From Ficedula albicollis (taxonomy: Eukaryota > Chordata > Aves > Passeriformes > Muscicapidae), in the NCBI RefSeq assembly GCF_000247815.1, contig NC_021677.1:44676864-44740863 (forward strand): a stretch of 64,000 nt of DNA, given 5' to 3'. The notes under the pieces are model-generated. The model searched no databases. It was not told the origin of the DNA and saw nothing but the letters and a program-made list of their open reading frames with translations. Below are positions 1 through 14,239 of the stretch, piece after piece. Each line of letters starts with the position of its first letter. Positions within the stretch are counted from its first letter, which is position 1. The translations under genes were made by a program, and so were the position numbers.

Positions 1-1013
1 ATAAGAAATATTAAAAATGTCATAAATTAGAATTGTGAATTAGCCTTTGGAATTTTATCATTCATATATAAAAATTAATATAAATTAGTATGACTAGCCA
101 AAAAGGTCCATTAGACACAGTTTTATCGTCTCTAGTAAATACTTAATCAATTTTCTACTTTAGATCAAAAGGAGAAAGAGCAATAACATGAGAATAGAAA
201 TAATATTATCTTTCCATTTTAAGCAGGTTAAAAGCTATTTTTAATACCAGACAAACTGAGGCAAGACTTGTTATTTTTGAACTTTCTAGTCATTCATTCT
301 GTTTTAATCTGTGATCTGATATTTTTATGAGGCATTGTTGAGCTTGGGGGAGGAGGGTTTCCTGTCAAACTGCAGCTAGCAACCTTTTCTTCAGCTTTCA
401 AAATGAGAGGTCCAGCTACAGTCATGCAAAAATTGTTATAATAAAAAAGTAATGGAAACCAGGAACTTGGAATTCTGCAAGAGCATGACCTTTTTATTCT
501 TACAAATCTTGCTTTTCCCTCATTTCTTTAATTTGTTGCATGTAATTTCCTGCTGATCATCATCAACCAGCATTTTGTCCCACGAACTTTTTTGAACTAG
601 CTCTCAACATCAGCCTGTTTTGGGAAACAGACATTTTTAAGAGGAAATAAGGTAGAGCAAGGATTCAGAAAGAACCCCAATATTTATACCTGATATCCCT
701 GGTATTAATCCCTGAAATTTATCCTGGTGTCAAACACACTCTGGCTTTGACCCACTGATTCCAAATCATAAAGCATTGTACCTCGTGTTTGTTAAGTGCT
801 AACTGCATAATCAGCACCTCTCTCTCTGCTGTTTCCTGTGGATTCCTTCCTGGCATTCAGCAGATCAACTCCTTTGGTCCCGAAATTATCAGCACTTGTA
901 GCAATATCAAGTGGAAATTTAGGGACTGATGTGTTAGATCATATCTTTCTTCTGTGTTGCTAAGACTCTGAACCACCCTAGAAACTAGGATATGCAATCA
1001 TAGTTTTTCTTTA
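1..1013. other. AT-rich non-coding DNA, no gene seen
   Basis: No open frame of useful length, splice-flanked exon or RNA gene can be supported here. The sequence appears to be single copy within the window. It could be intergenic or intronic. Confidence 0.6.
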
Positions 1014-1241
1014 CATCATTTATGGCTCAGTTGCTTAAGGAGACACTATGATACCCTACAGAAAACATCTGTCACATATATTCCCAGTTATTTGCAAAGG
1101 ATGCAGAAGAGTGCTAGGGAAGAAAAAACATCATTTACATCAGTTGCTTAAGGAGACACTATGATACCCTACAGAAAACATCTGTCACATATATTCCCAG
1201 TTATTTGCAAAGGATGCAGAAGAGTGCTAGGGAAGAAAAAA
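1014..1241. repeat. two-copy tandem duplication, 115/113-bp units
   Basis: A segment is repeated once, head to tail, with copies at 1014-1128 and 1129-1241. The first dozen or so bases differ by a 2-bp indel and a substitution (tatggct against tacat). The next 101 bases, starting cagttgcttaagg, look identical. There is no spacer between the copies. It does not resemble a named transposon. Confidence 0.9.
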
Positions 1242-4200
1242 GAGCAAGCAATGTGCAAGTATTTGGAGAAATAAGAAACATCATGAAATATTGGTGAAAC
1301 AGTTGAAATGTCAACAGTCAGTAGATGAGCTAAGTCTAAGGTAGTAGTTAAGTAAGTTAAGGGTAGTAATTCCTTTTATGATGAACAGAGTTAACACTTT
1401 TCAATGTCTTGATCTTGGACTGCAGGTGGGAAATAAAGCAGCTTAATAATTAGAACAAGTGGTTTGTTCAGGATTTCAGAGCTGTTCTTGAGTTCACATT
1501 GATTCATAAGTCAGTCTAAAAGAAAGTCTTTCCACTTACAGAGGACTTAAGAGGCCTGGCTACCGGATGTGTTGCATGATTAAAGTTCCAGAAGGAAAGA
1601 TGTAAGATTGTAAAGTAATTTTAGTTATGAGCTCAAGAACATCACTTTGCTCTTAACAGTTCAAGCTGTAATGCCAAAAATAAAATACTCTTCTCATCTC
1701 CCTTGTTTCTTATAAAACTCTATTTTCTATGGCTAAGGGCTACTTCTCAGGATGTTTTCCTGTATATAACATTGTGTATTCAACTTACTGAGGAGAAAAA
1801 AAAAGGGGGTGGGGGGAAGAAAGGAGGGAAAAATAAAAAATTGTATGCCTTTCTCTTTTCTCTGTCTTCACAGAAATAGCACAGTATCCAAGTTAAGATG
1901 TATCTTGACAAGACTTATGGAGAACCATTAAGGAATAAAGAAAAGTAAATAAAAGAACATTAAGGAAATCATGCAATAACTTCCACTGGTTATCATCAAA
2001 GACTTTTTGTAAAAAAAAAATTTTGTAAACTTTTAAAAGTGCTGATAAGATTTGCACTTAGGTTTTTCTGAGGAAGTGTGAGATTTAGCATGACTGAGTT
2101 TCTGAATTCCTTCCCCACTCTTCAGTATAGCTTTTAGATGCAAATAGGACAATAATTGCAGGAGAGAACAGATCATCCTTTTGGCTCTATAACTGTCAAA
2201 TTTTCTCAGAAAAATAGATATTTGTAGTTCTCAAGTCCAGATATCAACTGATATATGAAGGCAAAAAGTACTATGAAATTAGTCCTTCTCACCTTGAGTG
2301 AGTAACTTGATTTTTGTAGATATAACCACCTGAAATTTCATGTTTGTCATCACATGGTCTGAAAATTATGATGAAGGGATTGTTAGGAGTGGGTTACTCC
2401 AAGTTTAGCAGGAATGATGAAAAAACCTGTGTTTTGTTGAATAGGAATAGAAAAAGCTAAAAAATTCTCTATCAGAAATCCAGTTTATTTTGAATAGTAT
2501 TTATCACACACGATATATGGATTGATTTGTCTCATGCAAATATAAGGGAAAACAAGCTGAGGTAACTCATTAGTTCTTTCAAATATTAAAAAAAAAACTC
2601 TTGGTGATGTTAATGTAAGATACTGCACTGGTGATCTAGACACTGAATTAGTGATGTTGTTTTTACTATGGTCTGTTTAACTACAGACTGATTTATCCTT
2701 CCTGGTCAGTTTTACCTCATTTTCTTCAACATTTTTTCAAATCATTGCCTAAAAAAGTGGGTTTATGGTTGACAGTGGTTTTTTATCTCCGTGATTTGTT
2801 ATACATTTGACCTTTGTAGAAGATTCATTGGGGTTTAATTCTGCTGTGGGTGTTTACTTACCAGGAACTCAGAGTGAGATGCATACAACCAAGTTTACAT
2901 AAGCTGAATGGTCATTAGGGGATAATGACTTTCAGTCAGTACTCTTTGAGACTGAATTTGAAGCAGCATCTTTAGGGTCAAAGGCTTTGACTCATATATC
3001 CTTTTCCTCTCCTTAACAATTTACCAGACTTTTATCTTGTTATCAGCAGCTGTTCAAACAAGGATATAAAGACATGTATTTATTCCCTTGAAAGAATGAA
3101 CAAGAAGCATTGTGAGATGGTGCTTCCTTAAGATGGGTTTAAAAAGCTGCATTTCCTTGAGATGAGTTTGCAAAAGCTGTTTGAAAAGCAAAAATAATAT
3201 TTTGCAGGGGTTTTTTATTGACCTGAACTTAATAGTGATTAAAATAATGATGAATTCCTGAATATAGAGTTCTTGTATTTAATGAGCATGAAGGGTGTTA
3301 AATCAACTGTGGGAGCCAAGTCCCTTCCATGTATTAATGAACAGCAGCAAAAAAAGAGTTATTTGATACTGCTCCATAAATGCAACTTAGTTTTATCACC
3401 AATTTCCTATGGAGTTAGAAAAAGACTATGAATCCCTGAAGTCTTCCTGACAACACAAGCAAAAGGTTATCATATTTCTTTGGAATTTGGTATTTTTTTT
3501 AGTATTACTTTTGTGTAAATGGAAAACTATTGAAATATTTTTTCCTTTGCTGAAATAAAGCAGGGGAAAAAAATACTAGTTCCAAAACTAAAGCATGTTC
3601 TATTTCTAATTGTTAGTCTTGTTCTATTTTTAATTTAGAAGCCAAGGGTTCAATTAGCCAGTGAGCAGACATAGCAATATCTCATGAACTGGAAAGTTGT
3701 TTTTCTTGAAAGGAATAGTGATAATATCATTGCCTGCAACAGGGTTCATATTTTTCTCTGTAATATGAAAGGATTTTAAAGAAATATTGAAAATTTAAAG
3801 GAATATAGCTTTACAGGGAGAACAAAAAGAAAACACTCCAGAATGTCAGGCATGGCCCTGCTTATCTAGTGCATAGATCCTGGTAAACCCCTCTAAGTTC
3901 ATGAAGATAGGACCTAATTTACAAAAGCTTATGCTGTAAGGACGTGAACTAAATCATTGCAGACGAAACTTAGCATAGACTGAACCTACGATTTCATTTT
4001 TTAATACAAATTATTGTTTGCATTAGAAAATGTTCATGTGTTTTCATTTCAATACTATCAGAAGCAGTGATTTGAAAGTGGAAATTCGACAAATAATTTT
4101 ATTAGATGATTCCACTTACAGAAAGATCTCTAAGTTGCTGCATACAGGTACCTCCTTACCTTCTAAAACTCTGAAAAGCATTCTCTTCTCCATTTCCCTG

Positions 4201-7200
4201 GGCTTACTACCCATCCCATTCCCTTGCATAATCCTTTCTTTCTTTCTACCATGTGCACACCCACAACTGGCTGTGTGGGGTCCAGCATCAGCTCTTTTAC
4301 CTGTCTTTGACGTGTTCTAAGTTCCCTTACGTAGCTTTCCTCCAGAAAGTTAAAACAAACTGATAAACTAGTCAGATGTTTCAAAGAATGTATGCTTTCA
4401 TTGAAGGTAGTGCTCTAGAAACTGGTAAGAATAAATCAAACATTCAGTGACATACCCTTGCAATAAAATGTTGCAAATGACGCATGCCTGTTTCTGAAAG
4501 CTCAGTGCAAGTCACTCCTGTTTCTCTCTTCCTCAAAGTCCTGACATTCCATAAAGCACTTTTCATTGGCTGTTTTTTCTCACTTAAAAGAAAAATATAT
4601 ATATTTTTGGCTGGTTGGCATCTGTCCTTATTTTTCAGGAAAAGTTGGAGTGCTGTAATTCTCAAAGACTCCCTCTCGCTAAGCCCCCAGGTATTCTAGT
4701 TACTTCAGCAGAATGAGGTTTCCCGAATATGCCACGCTAGAGAATTTCTGGTGAAGGTCCAGTCTTTTATTATAGAGAATAGTCCCTTTGTTTCCTTACA
4801 ATCCCTTTTCCCCTACAATTCCTTGCAGTTTTTGAACAGTAAGCATCCTCCTCAGGCTCACATTCAAAAGGCAATAATTTTGCTTACCGATTGATTGATC
4901 AATTTTGGATTCATTTTAGCAGAGACTCCATTAGCAGAAGTTATTTGATGTGTTTCTAAGTCCTAGAACACGGGAGAAGAGTCTTTTCAAACTTGACATG
5001 TAAATTGCAGTGTAGAGAAATGACTACTGACTGCATTTATTACCCACATTATTGGCCAATTTGTCAGCTGCTGTAGAAACCACTTGCCTGCTCTGCCAGA
5101 GAAAAAAAAACATCCCACATCAAGAGTAGAGATGAAGTGGGCTCTGAAAAAATCAGTTTGTGATGTACCTCTACAGCACCAAGTGATGAGACAAGGAATG
5201 GACAGGAAGATAGTAATATCAAAGCATTAATGTATTAACAATTTATTTATCTTTCATTCTCCCACTTCCTGTATGTGCATGTGCGCTCTTTTATTGAATA
5301 ATCTGTTGCAGGTAGCTCAGTTTGTAAACTGATGGAGATTGAGGGACAGATTGAGCTCTGGGTGTGAGCCTGAGACAAGAGGCCAAGAACAGCCAAGCAC
5401 TGCATAACAGAGTCAGCCGGGTGAAAGGACACTGGAAGACAGCAGGAGCTGAAGATTTGGGTGGAGGAATGATCAAGATTTGTGCTGGCTTGGGCCATGA
5501 GAGGATAAAAGTCCACAGTTTGTGCTCCTCTGCACTGTGAGCAGAAGGGTCAGGAAGCCTTTGTGTGTGAGTGGGGTGTGTGGGTCAAACGGGGCCATTG
5601 GACCACTGGAGCTGCCTACAAGGTGAAGGGACTTTGGTGCTGGGACCAAAGGTCAGGCTGGGAAGTCTCCTTAACATGTTTAGGGCACAGGAGCCAAATA
5701 CAACTGGAGTGTTCAACTATTCTTCTCCCAGTGTCTCAAAAAGAAAACATGATTATTAGTGCAGAAAAGTAATTTAACCACTCACTACTTTCTACCAAAA
5801 TGGCTATTCAGGTGAGCAGGTGTCAACAGCTGACGAGACATTTGACCCCCCCCCCTCCAAGCAGCTCAATAGCAGCAGTTCAACCCCAATTGTCTCTGGC
5901 ATCTCATCCTAACAGGGCTTGTTTCTATGAAGAAGGCCGTTCACTTGCTTGATGTTTTATCTGGCACTTGTCCATGCACAAAAATCAATCTCCAATTCCT
6001 TTTAATGTTTAGCACTAAATCCAGAAAGCAAAACAAAGCATATGAGTCTTGCATTTATTATAGCAGCCTCCTGTGTTTGGCTTCAGGGCAGCCTTCTAAT
6101 CAAGGGAATGAATAAACAGTCATTGACTCACTTTCAGGGAATATGGGAGACAGCTCAATCTTCCTGAAGGCCAGCACAGAGAAGGGGCCTCCAAATCATA
6201 CATCAAAACACTATCACCCTGTTAATTTATCCTGGCAATTATTAAGATGTTAAAGCATTTGTACTAATATCTTTATTGATGGAGGCTGAGGGACAAATTC
6301 AAACTTCCTTTAAATCTCTACCTTCATTGAAAAAGTATCTTATAACCAGTATAACATTTTAAAAGACAGTTTTTGAGGCTTTTTAAAAAAGTTTTCTTAT
6401 TGATCTCTCTTCATCTAAAAGATATAGAAGTATGAACTTGTCCATGAGTATATGTGAGTGTTTCTGCATGCAAATAGTAATAAACAGGCATAAAATATGC
6501 TTTATAAGACAAAGACATTTCATACCCACAGTTTTTGTTTTTTTGTGGAGCTGATTCCCTGGATAGTTACAGAATTTTATTGGCTCTTGTTCTTACTTTG
6601 GCTGTAAGAACCTTAACTACTGTGATCCCTTCAAAATAAAGAGTAGATTTCCTACAGTTTCCTTTGATTAGTCCAAGGACATATGTGTATGTTCACAAAA
6701 GACCCTGACCATTAGTCCAAGATATGAAAACTGATGAATGTCATATTCAAGTGCTCTTTTGGCAAGTATTTGCTAATTGAGAAATGGGGGTTCCAGGCAT
6801 ACACAAAATGTTAGTTTATATTATTCATGGCTTCAGGATCTTCTGAAGGGTCTAGTTGATGAGAAAAAAAGTAAGCATTTTAATCTCTTTGCTACTGTTT
6901 AATATCACAACTTTTAAGATCTGCTTTAGGAGTTTTTGGTGTTTGAAAATTTGTTGTGTAGGAATTTTTTAGTGTTTGAGGTTGTGAATGAGCTTAAAAT
7001 GAACAATTATGTTAGTCCTCATATCTTGAAATTTTCTAAAACATTAAATGATGAATTTTTGAAATTTCACCTGACATTTTAGTCTTTTAAAAAACCCTTT
7101 TACCATGTGATCTGCAATAACACAGATAACAATCTGCTCCAAATAAGAACATTGTAGTTTCTTCACAGTTGTGCCAATTTTGATTGGTGCAGTAACACAG

Positions 7201-7708
7201 CAGACAACTGCTGCTACAAATACTTCTGAAATACTGTATTTGATCGAGAAACTTGCATTACCTTCTTCTTACTATCTGAAAATTTAGGTTTCAGTCCATA
7301 CAGAAAATTAAAAGATGGAAAGCTAAATGTTACAGAGAATAGTAGAAGTTCAGCAATCCCAGATGGCTCATCAGCTAAGCAGAAAATGAAGCACATGGTT
7401 TCAGGCAACGGCAACTTTTGTTTTAGCTGCCCAAAGGAGGAAGACAATATTTCAAAATCTTTCCAGTTTATGGATTTTTATATATTTTTAGTGTTTAGCT
7501 GCCTGAATTTAGTAGTTTCGAAAAATTAAAACAATTTTTACACTTGTAGAGGATACTTAGACCCCAACAAAATGCACATTCATCAAGCCATTCAGTCTCA
7601 CTGGAAATCCTAATTTCTTGTAGTGCCATGGAATTGTTGTTTGCATCATTGATTTTTCAGTGTTCTACCTGTTTTTCACAGCTTTGTCATATAGTTTTGT
7701 GTACAATT
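1242..7708. other. AT-rich non-coding DNA, no gene seen
   Basis: Mostly single-copy AT-rich sequence. Low-complexity points include a purine tract near 1790-1840 (A9 then a G-rich run) and a C10 run near 5846-5855. The stretch 5300-5720 is somewhat richer in G+C, but its frames of 60-90 codons overlap each other on both strands and show no recognisable protein. No exon, RNA gene or clear transposon is visible. Confidence 0.55.
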
Positions 7709-7878
7709 TCTTTTTTTCTTGCCTTCTTGTTTGCTTTCCTTTTTCTTGTTTTTTTTTACTTTCTTTAATTTCTTTTCATTCCCTTCCTTCCTTCCTTCCT
7801 CCTCCTCTGTCTCTTACTCTCTTTCTCCTTCTTTCTCTTTCTGTTTTTTTTTTTTTTTCTCATTTTCTTTTCCTCACT
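7709..7878. repeat. polypyrimidine low-complexity tract
   Basis: About 170 bases are almost entirely C and T on the + strand, including (CCTT)n near 7785-7800 and a T run near 7843-7858. The open frame through it is rich in Phe, Leu and Ser only because of this composition. Confidence 0.85.
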
Positions 7879-8006
7879 TTTAAAACTTGGAATAAAACCG
7901 AATCCTAGCTGAAACTTTTCAAATACATCTTAAGATGAAAATATCCTGGCCTTTCCACTGTCTCATATTTTTTAATAAAAAGATAAAATAAGTAAATTAA
8001 ACAGCT

Positions 8007-8325
<319 letters not shown>

Positions 8326-8381
8326 TCATGTATTTTGAATTATATAGAAAACATGAATCAAAGCAAGATAATTAAAAAGGG

Positions 8382-8413
<32 letters not shown>

Positions 8414-11400
8414 AAAGTCCTAAAAGTGGTGGAACCGTTGGAGAAGAAGAGGCAAAACCCTGGAATGAGAGCGATGGAGTTCAGAGTTATGGGAAAACAG
8501 GGTGAAAAACTGATGGAATACACCTGCTTAGCAGAATTTATAGTTCAACTCTCTTGGCTGTACCAATCACTTAGAACATTAATTTGTCTTTTAAAGGATT
8601 AATGTGTTTAATTAAGTTTATGAAGCAATTCCTTAAAGGCTAAGTCTGTATCTGGCAGAATAATAAATTCTTTGGAAAGGAAAAACCCTACAACATAGCT
8701 TCACCCTAAACCAGTTTTTGTGTCCTTTTTCACACAATAAAACATTCTAAGTAAGTTTCAGAATAACAGATGGTTCCCTCCATTATATTTGCTCTTTATT
8801 CTATATTCAGACTATGTGTCTGAACAAAATACTCAAGCTTTGATAATGTTGTCTTTTATATGCAAAGTCCTCACTAACTATTGGAATCAGAATAAATATA
8901 GTAACTGTAAATGACGAAAATGTAGCATCGTCTATTGTTGGATCTGTCAGTGGATTACTTGACAGGCATTTTCTTTGTACAAGTATGAAAACAATTATTT
9001 CATTTATATTGGTTATGGAGCTTTCTGAAGGATTCTCAGCCTCTTAACTTGTACAAAATAATTGTGAGGAAATGCTGTCATTGATGCCTCCAAATGTTGA
9101 AATCAGATTGACTCTCAGACATTTTGACTGTGTCTATTTTCAGCTTGACCTAACGTTATAAAATTGCAATATGCAACAATCTACTAAGCACAAACATCTT
9201 GATTGACTTCAGGCCTTGAAGACCTCCTCTGACAGCCACACACCTTTTCTATGACTTTTTTAAAGCTGTACTTAGGCAATTAAATTCGCTGGCAATTGTC
9301 CCACTATTTTTCTGCCTATTCCCAGAGAATTAACTTCACAAAATGTTAGAGAAACATCTTTTCTGGTATCACATATTATGTTTTTCAGCTACTAAGTAGC
9401 AGTATAGACAGGGGAAATGAAGCTTATGAAGCATGTTATATGTAGGTGATATTAAAATTATATTAATTTTCTGTGTGTGAAAATAATTGAAAGGAATTGA
9501 ATTACTATTGAATTGAATGTGTTATTAAGTTAATATTATTTTTTATAATATGTGACGATCACTTTACTCGTCCCCTCCCAGAGCTGGAAAACAAAACCAT
9601 ACTCATAAATAAAAATTATAATTAAGACTTTTACATGTCAGATTATTACAAGAATAATACAGAAATGGAATTTATTCCCATAAATGCTTTTATCTGCATA
9701 ATTAGATTATGGAGAATTTTATCTGCAGTTTGACAAGGTGGACTCAAGTAATTTAGATAAGAATTGTATTGATCTTAGTACCAATATCTGTTACGGTTTT
9801 CACCACTTCTCTTTCATCATTTAAAAAGGAAATATTGCATTTAAAGATACTTTTCCATAGCTATGCTTAGTCCAGTCAGCTAAGTCTGTATTAAATGTAT
9901 ATAAAGTTCAACATGCATATGGTAAGATTACATTTTTAACTACAGTGACTTGGAAAATTGTACACTGTGGAAGCTAAAATGAGGATAGTGGATGTGTTTT
10001 GTGAAATTTGAATTAACATGAATTCCAGTCAAGGGCCCGTGAAATCCTGTGATGTCAAGAAGTGATTCTGTAAACATTGTCTGTTTGCTTGGCATGGTGT
10101 GCCCGAGATGAAGTCTTGGAGGTGTCATTGGCATCCTGCACACTCTGAAATGACAGCCCTTGTACCTAGAGGTGTCTGGAAAGGCACCAGACGCTGGAGT
10201 TTAGGGGCCTGACTGCTTGATGCATTGCTCATAGACTAGTTAGATTGTATGGTTTCTGTAGAGTTCCAGATATGGATCTGGAAACTATTCAAAAACATCA
10301 ACTGAAAGATATTCTGTTCTACACTTCCTGTGGGCCAAGCTGTGTTAATTATCACAATTATGCCCTTTTTCCTATTAATGCAAATTTTTGAATTTACTGA
10401 AGTATTGTGATAAAGTTGCAATTATATTAGCATCCTAGAATATACTTCTCATATGTAAAATTTTTAAACTTGGAAAATCTAAACTTGAAAAGAGAGACAT
10501 AGACTTTCTTAATTTTTGGAATAGAATTTGCACTCCATGGATGTTAAAGTTAAATGCTGTAATTTAAATCAAGCAGAAACTTTTGTAACAATTCATTATA
10601 ATGAATGGAACAAAATAGAGTAGGAAATTCCCTTTTGGTCACCTCAAAAATAGGTATGTTGTCACTTTCAGAAGTAAACAGTGTAAACAGTGGATAATAT
10701 ATTAGATTTTTTAGGTAAGATATTAAATTTATTCTTGTTACCATAAGAATAAACCATCATTTCTGATTTTTAGAAAGTCGTATGTAACATTGGAAGATAA
10801 TATATGAATAGTTCCAAGGCAATTTGCATTTTCAGAAGCCTGTTTGGAAGTAAACAAGAATTTGAATACTTCAGAAGCATAAAACATAGGATTCCTGTAC
10901 TAATTTTTGTAGAATATTGTCCTCTGTTCATTCCTTTGCGTAATAAAATCTGTTATGACCTAAATTTAGTATCAGGAATACGAGAAGGGTTCTGAGTGTT
11001 TATAAACACTGCATTTTAGGGAAGGGATTCCATATCTTCTCTATCTAAATTATCTCCACAGCAAAAGGACATATACTTCATCCAGAATATGACATTAACT
11101 AGAGTTACATTATTGCAGTTTCATACTCTGAGTATTTGGGAATAACAGATGGTCAGATAGTTGACACATCTAATTTAGCTATCTATATAGCAAATAGAAA
11201 GAAAGCTATTACAGTTCAGTGAAGCATTGAAAGTATTTATGACAGTATTTTCTCTGAGTACTTTCCTCTCTGGAAAAGACTTCCAGAGGCTTCTCTATGC
11301 CTGTAAGGATTTGGAATAACTAAGCATTTTTTATTCCCAGATGAGGGAATATCTGTTGATTTCTGATGATTTCTGTTACAGGGTGTGATCAGCCAATGCT

Positions 11401-12443
11401 CTTCCTCTGGAAATGTTAGGTTAATGTGGAGTTCAGCTGCGTGATAGAATGTGATTACTAAGAACTTACTGGAAAAAGATTGTACGTGAATTTTTTGATT
11501 GTAGTTTTTTGGGAAGGTTGGAAAGATGAAACACCTATTAGAATATAAAATTCTAACATTACTTGAGATTAGCTCCTAAAGTTCACAGCCCCAGTTAAAG
11601 TGGCAGAGTTCCTCTTGTCCCTTTTGTTTGATGCGCCAGTGTCACATCTGTGAAGAGTGAGATAGACCTATGTTACAAAAGAGAGACAAAGCTGAAATAC
11701 AAGAGCTCTCAGTCACAATTTTTTTACTGAAGTATGGAAAGAAAAATAAGAAGATCTGTGCTCCAAGCTGTAAGATAAAATTATCTGAAAGTAGGGTCTG
11801 TGGCCTGAACTCTGATTGTTCTGTCTCTGGTGAGTCTTTGGCATTCAGATCATCAATTCCAGCAGTGCTGGGATCAGTGCTTGTATATGTGCTACTGCCT
11901 GTCTGTGTTCTGCCTACTTTGTCTTTTCGCAGTGAGACACTCCAACGTTTCTTCTCTCGAATGTTTGTATTGAATAGTTGTATTTATCTCTTAGGCTGAC
12001 CTCTCTTGCTGTTAACTTCATGAGTTGGTGACAGCTTGCTCAAGATTTCTGAAAGCAATTTCCAGACTTTTTGAAGAATATATTTAATTCAAAATAATCC
12101 CCCATTTGCAGTGCATTGTGCTAATCAGAGCTGACATTTTTGCAGGAAAAAGTGTCGCAGTCACAGTGATCCAGCTAATATCCCAGTTTTGTTAATTATG
12201 TCAAGGCATCAGTAACGTAATTCTTTTATGAGCAATTGAATATTATGCTCTCTATTGCTAATTTGAAATATGAGTTATAACTCATCCCAGATACTTCAAG
12301 GCTATGTCCAGTGATTCCTTTCTATAGCTTACTCTATGAAAGTGGGATTGTTAATCCTTATTGAAAAATATACTATTTATACTAATTCTACTGTCTTTTC
12401 TAATATATATCCTTGTGTTTCATTTAAAAATAACCTGCAGTTA
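8326..12443. other. AT-rich non-coding DNA with a poly-A tract, no gene seen
   Basis: An A30 run lies at 8382-8411; no retroelement body is recognisable upstream of it. The rest is single-copy AT-rich DNA. A 109-codon frame at 11670-11999 (+) has no domain I recognise, has stop-rich surroundings and no visible splice or promoter context, so I do not call it a gene. The stretch near 10080-10220 is mildly G+C richer but featureless to me. Confidence 0.55.
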
Positions 12444-12656
12444 AAGATTGGATTAAATGGCACTTCAGCTTTCCATCCTAGATGAGTAAAAATGTTATGT
12501 ATATTTAAAATTGTACTTGAGTCTCCAGCCCTGCCAATGACTACTGTGTGAAGATGGGATTAAATGGCACTTCAGCTTTCCATTCTAGATGAGTAAAAAT
12601 GTTATGTATATTTAAAATTGTACTTGAGTCTCCAGCCCTGCCAATGACTACTGTGT
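12444..12656. repeat. two-copy tandem duplication, 107-bp unit
   Basis: Copies lie at 12444-12550 and 12551-12656 and abut exactly. They share ttaaatggcacttcagcttt and end at ctactgtgt. Two differences are visible (aagattg/aagatgg and ccatcct/ccattct). Confidence 0.92.
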
Positions 12657-14239
12657 TAGTAGTTTTGATATCAAATAGCTCAGTGCCAATATTTAGAATG
12701 CAAATACAAAGAAGTGCTTGGATCTTAAAGTTTACCCGCATAGTGGGAGTTATCTGACAATTTCTCAAGATAGTGTATGGACCATGAAAAAGGAAATTTC
12801 CACCTGTTGTTTTAGGACTTCATTTCCTGTCAGTGATGGTAAAAAAACAACAAAAAGTCCGTGAATACTCACACTGTCTTTGCCCACATTTTCTTCAGTC
12901 TGAATAAACAATTTCCCTCTGTAAGACTATCAGTTTCCATCTCTAAGGTCACTCATTACAGGAAACAAACATCAGAAAGACATTAAGACACTTGGGTTGA
13001 TGTCACTAAAAGACACAATCAGTTCAAAGCTGGACATTCTCTTCCTCACTGTCTTTATATTTTTTTTCAAAATCTATCAGTCCTCTCACCTCATAAAAAC
13101 TTGCTAATAGAGACCCTTGTTCTGCCTAAACATTAAAAAAAGTAGTTTCCTTCACTTACATGTGCAAATCTTTATCTCCATCTGTTTCTTATTCTGTTTC
13201 AACCCCATCTGTCTTCTTTATGATCTAGATGCTCTTTCTCATAACACTATCAATGTGGTAACTATGTTCATTTTTTTAATGATCTGGGAAACGTTTTTGC
13301 TTGAGTTTCTCTTTTTTTAATATTTTCCTTTTTACCTCAAAGGCTGATTTAAAAAACTTGTAAAGGTCTTTTAGCTCTTAGAGAGTCTGTTTCATCTTAA
13401 GTCTTCCAGAGAAGCTTGCCTACGTGGAAAAAAAAATAAAAAAAATCTGCTCAACAGTCTTTAGTGGTACTATCAGAAGGGGAATGGAACATAAGTAATG
13501 TTCCATAACACTGTCCAATGTTCATTAATCTCTGGATTGTTAACAGAGACCTAATATCAAGTGGAATGTTTCCAAATTTTGCAGTACTTGCTGTTATCCT
13601 GTCCCCCACATCTGATCCTTACCAATGCCTGAACTTTGCAGAATCTCTGGAGATAATTTTACATCATTTAAGCAAACAAAAAAACAAACAAACAGAAAAA
13701 ATTCTCCCTTTATAGTATTACAAAATAGAGGGGAATTTGAATGGTATAGAATAAGAAAATGTAAAAATGTATAGAACAAATAGAAGGGAATGTTAATATG
13801 TATAGAATAAAACCAATTTTTTATTGGATTCAAAATTTTTAGACCACATATAGCAATTTCTGTGGCATTATGTTACATTAATCCGTACATTATTTGAAGG
13901 AAGAATAGGATTTTCCATTAAAAATTAGGGGGAAAACACCAAGCAATGGGAAATGGACCTCCTCCTGCTTCACTGATTTCATTGACTTCACCTCAAGAGA
14001 ACATGCTTCATGTGATGCAAAAAGATAGTTATTGAACAGAGGCCTAGAAAAAAACAATATTATATTTCATGATTATTTCCCCTAGCTCATCATAGAGCTT
14101 AGCACCACTGGGTGCTAATACACGTAATGCTTCTTCGCTTACTTGGGTAATTAAATGCTCTGCTTCCAACAGAGTCTGAAATAAGTTTGCATTAAAGAGT
14201 GTGTATATGGATTGTATTTGTAATTCAGTTTGTATCTGT
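12657..14239. other. AT-rich non-coding DNA, no gene seen
   Basis: Single-copy AT-rich sequence with short A and T runs. No coding frame, RNA gene or transposon that I can support. It ends abruptly at the telomeric block. Confidence 0.55.

Noticed and set aside
7660..7908. 82-codon frame rich in Phe, Leu and Ser resembling a membrane protein
   Set aside because: It runs through a polypyrimidine tract, which always translates to hydrophobic residues.
11670..11999. 109-codon plus-strand frame with a hydrophobic stretch
   Set aside because: A single hydrophobic segment is common in T-rich frames. No family resemblance or gene structure seen.
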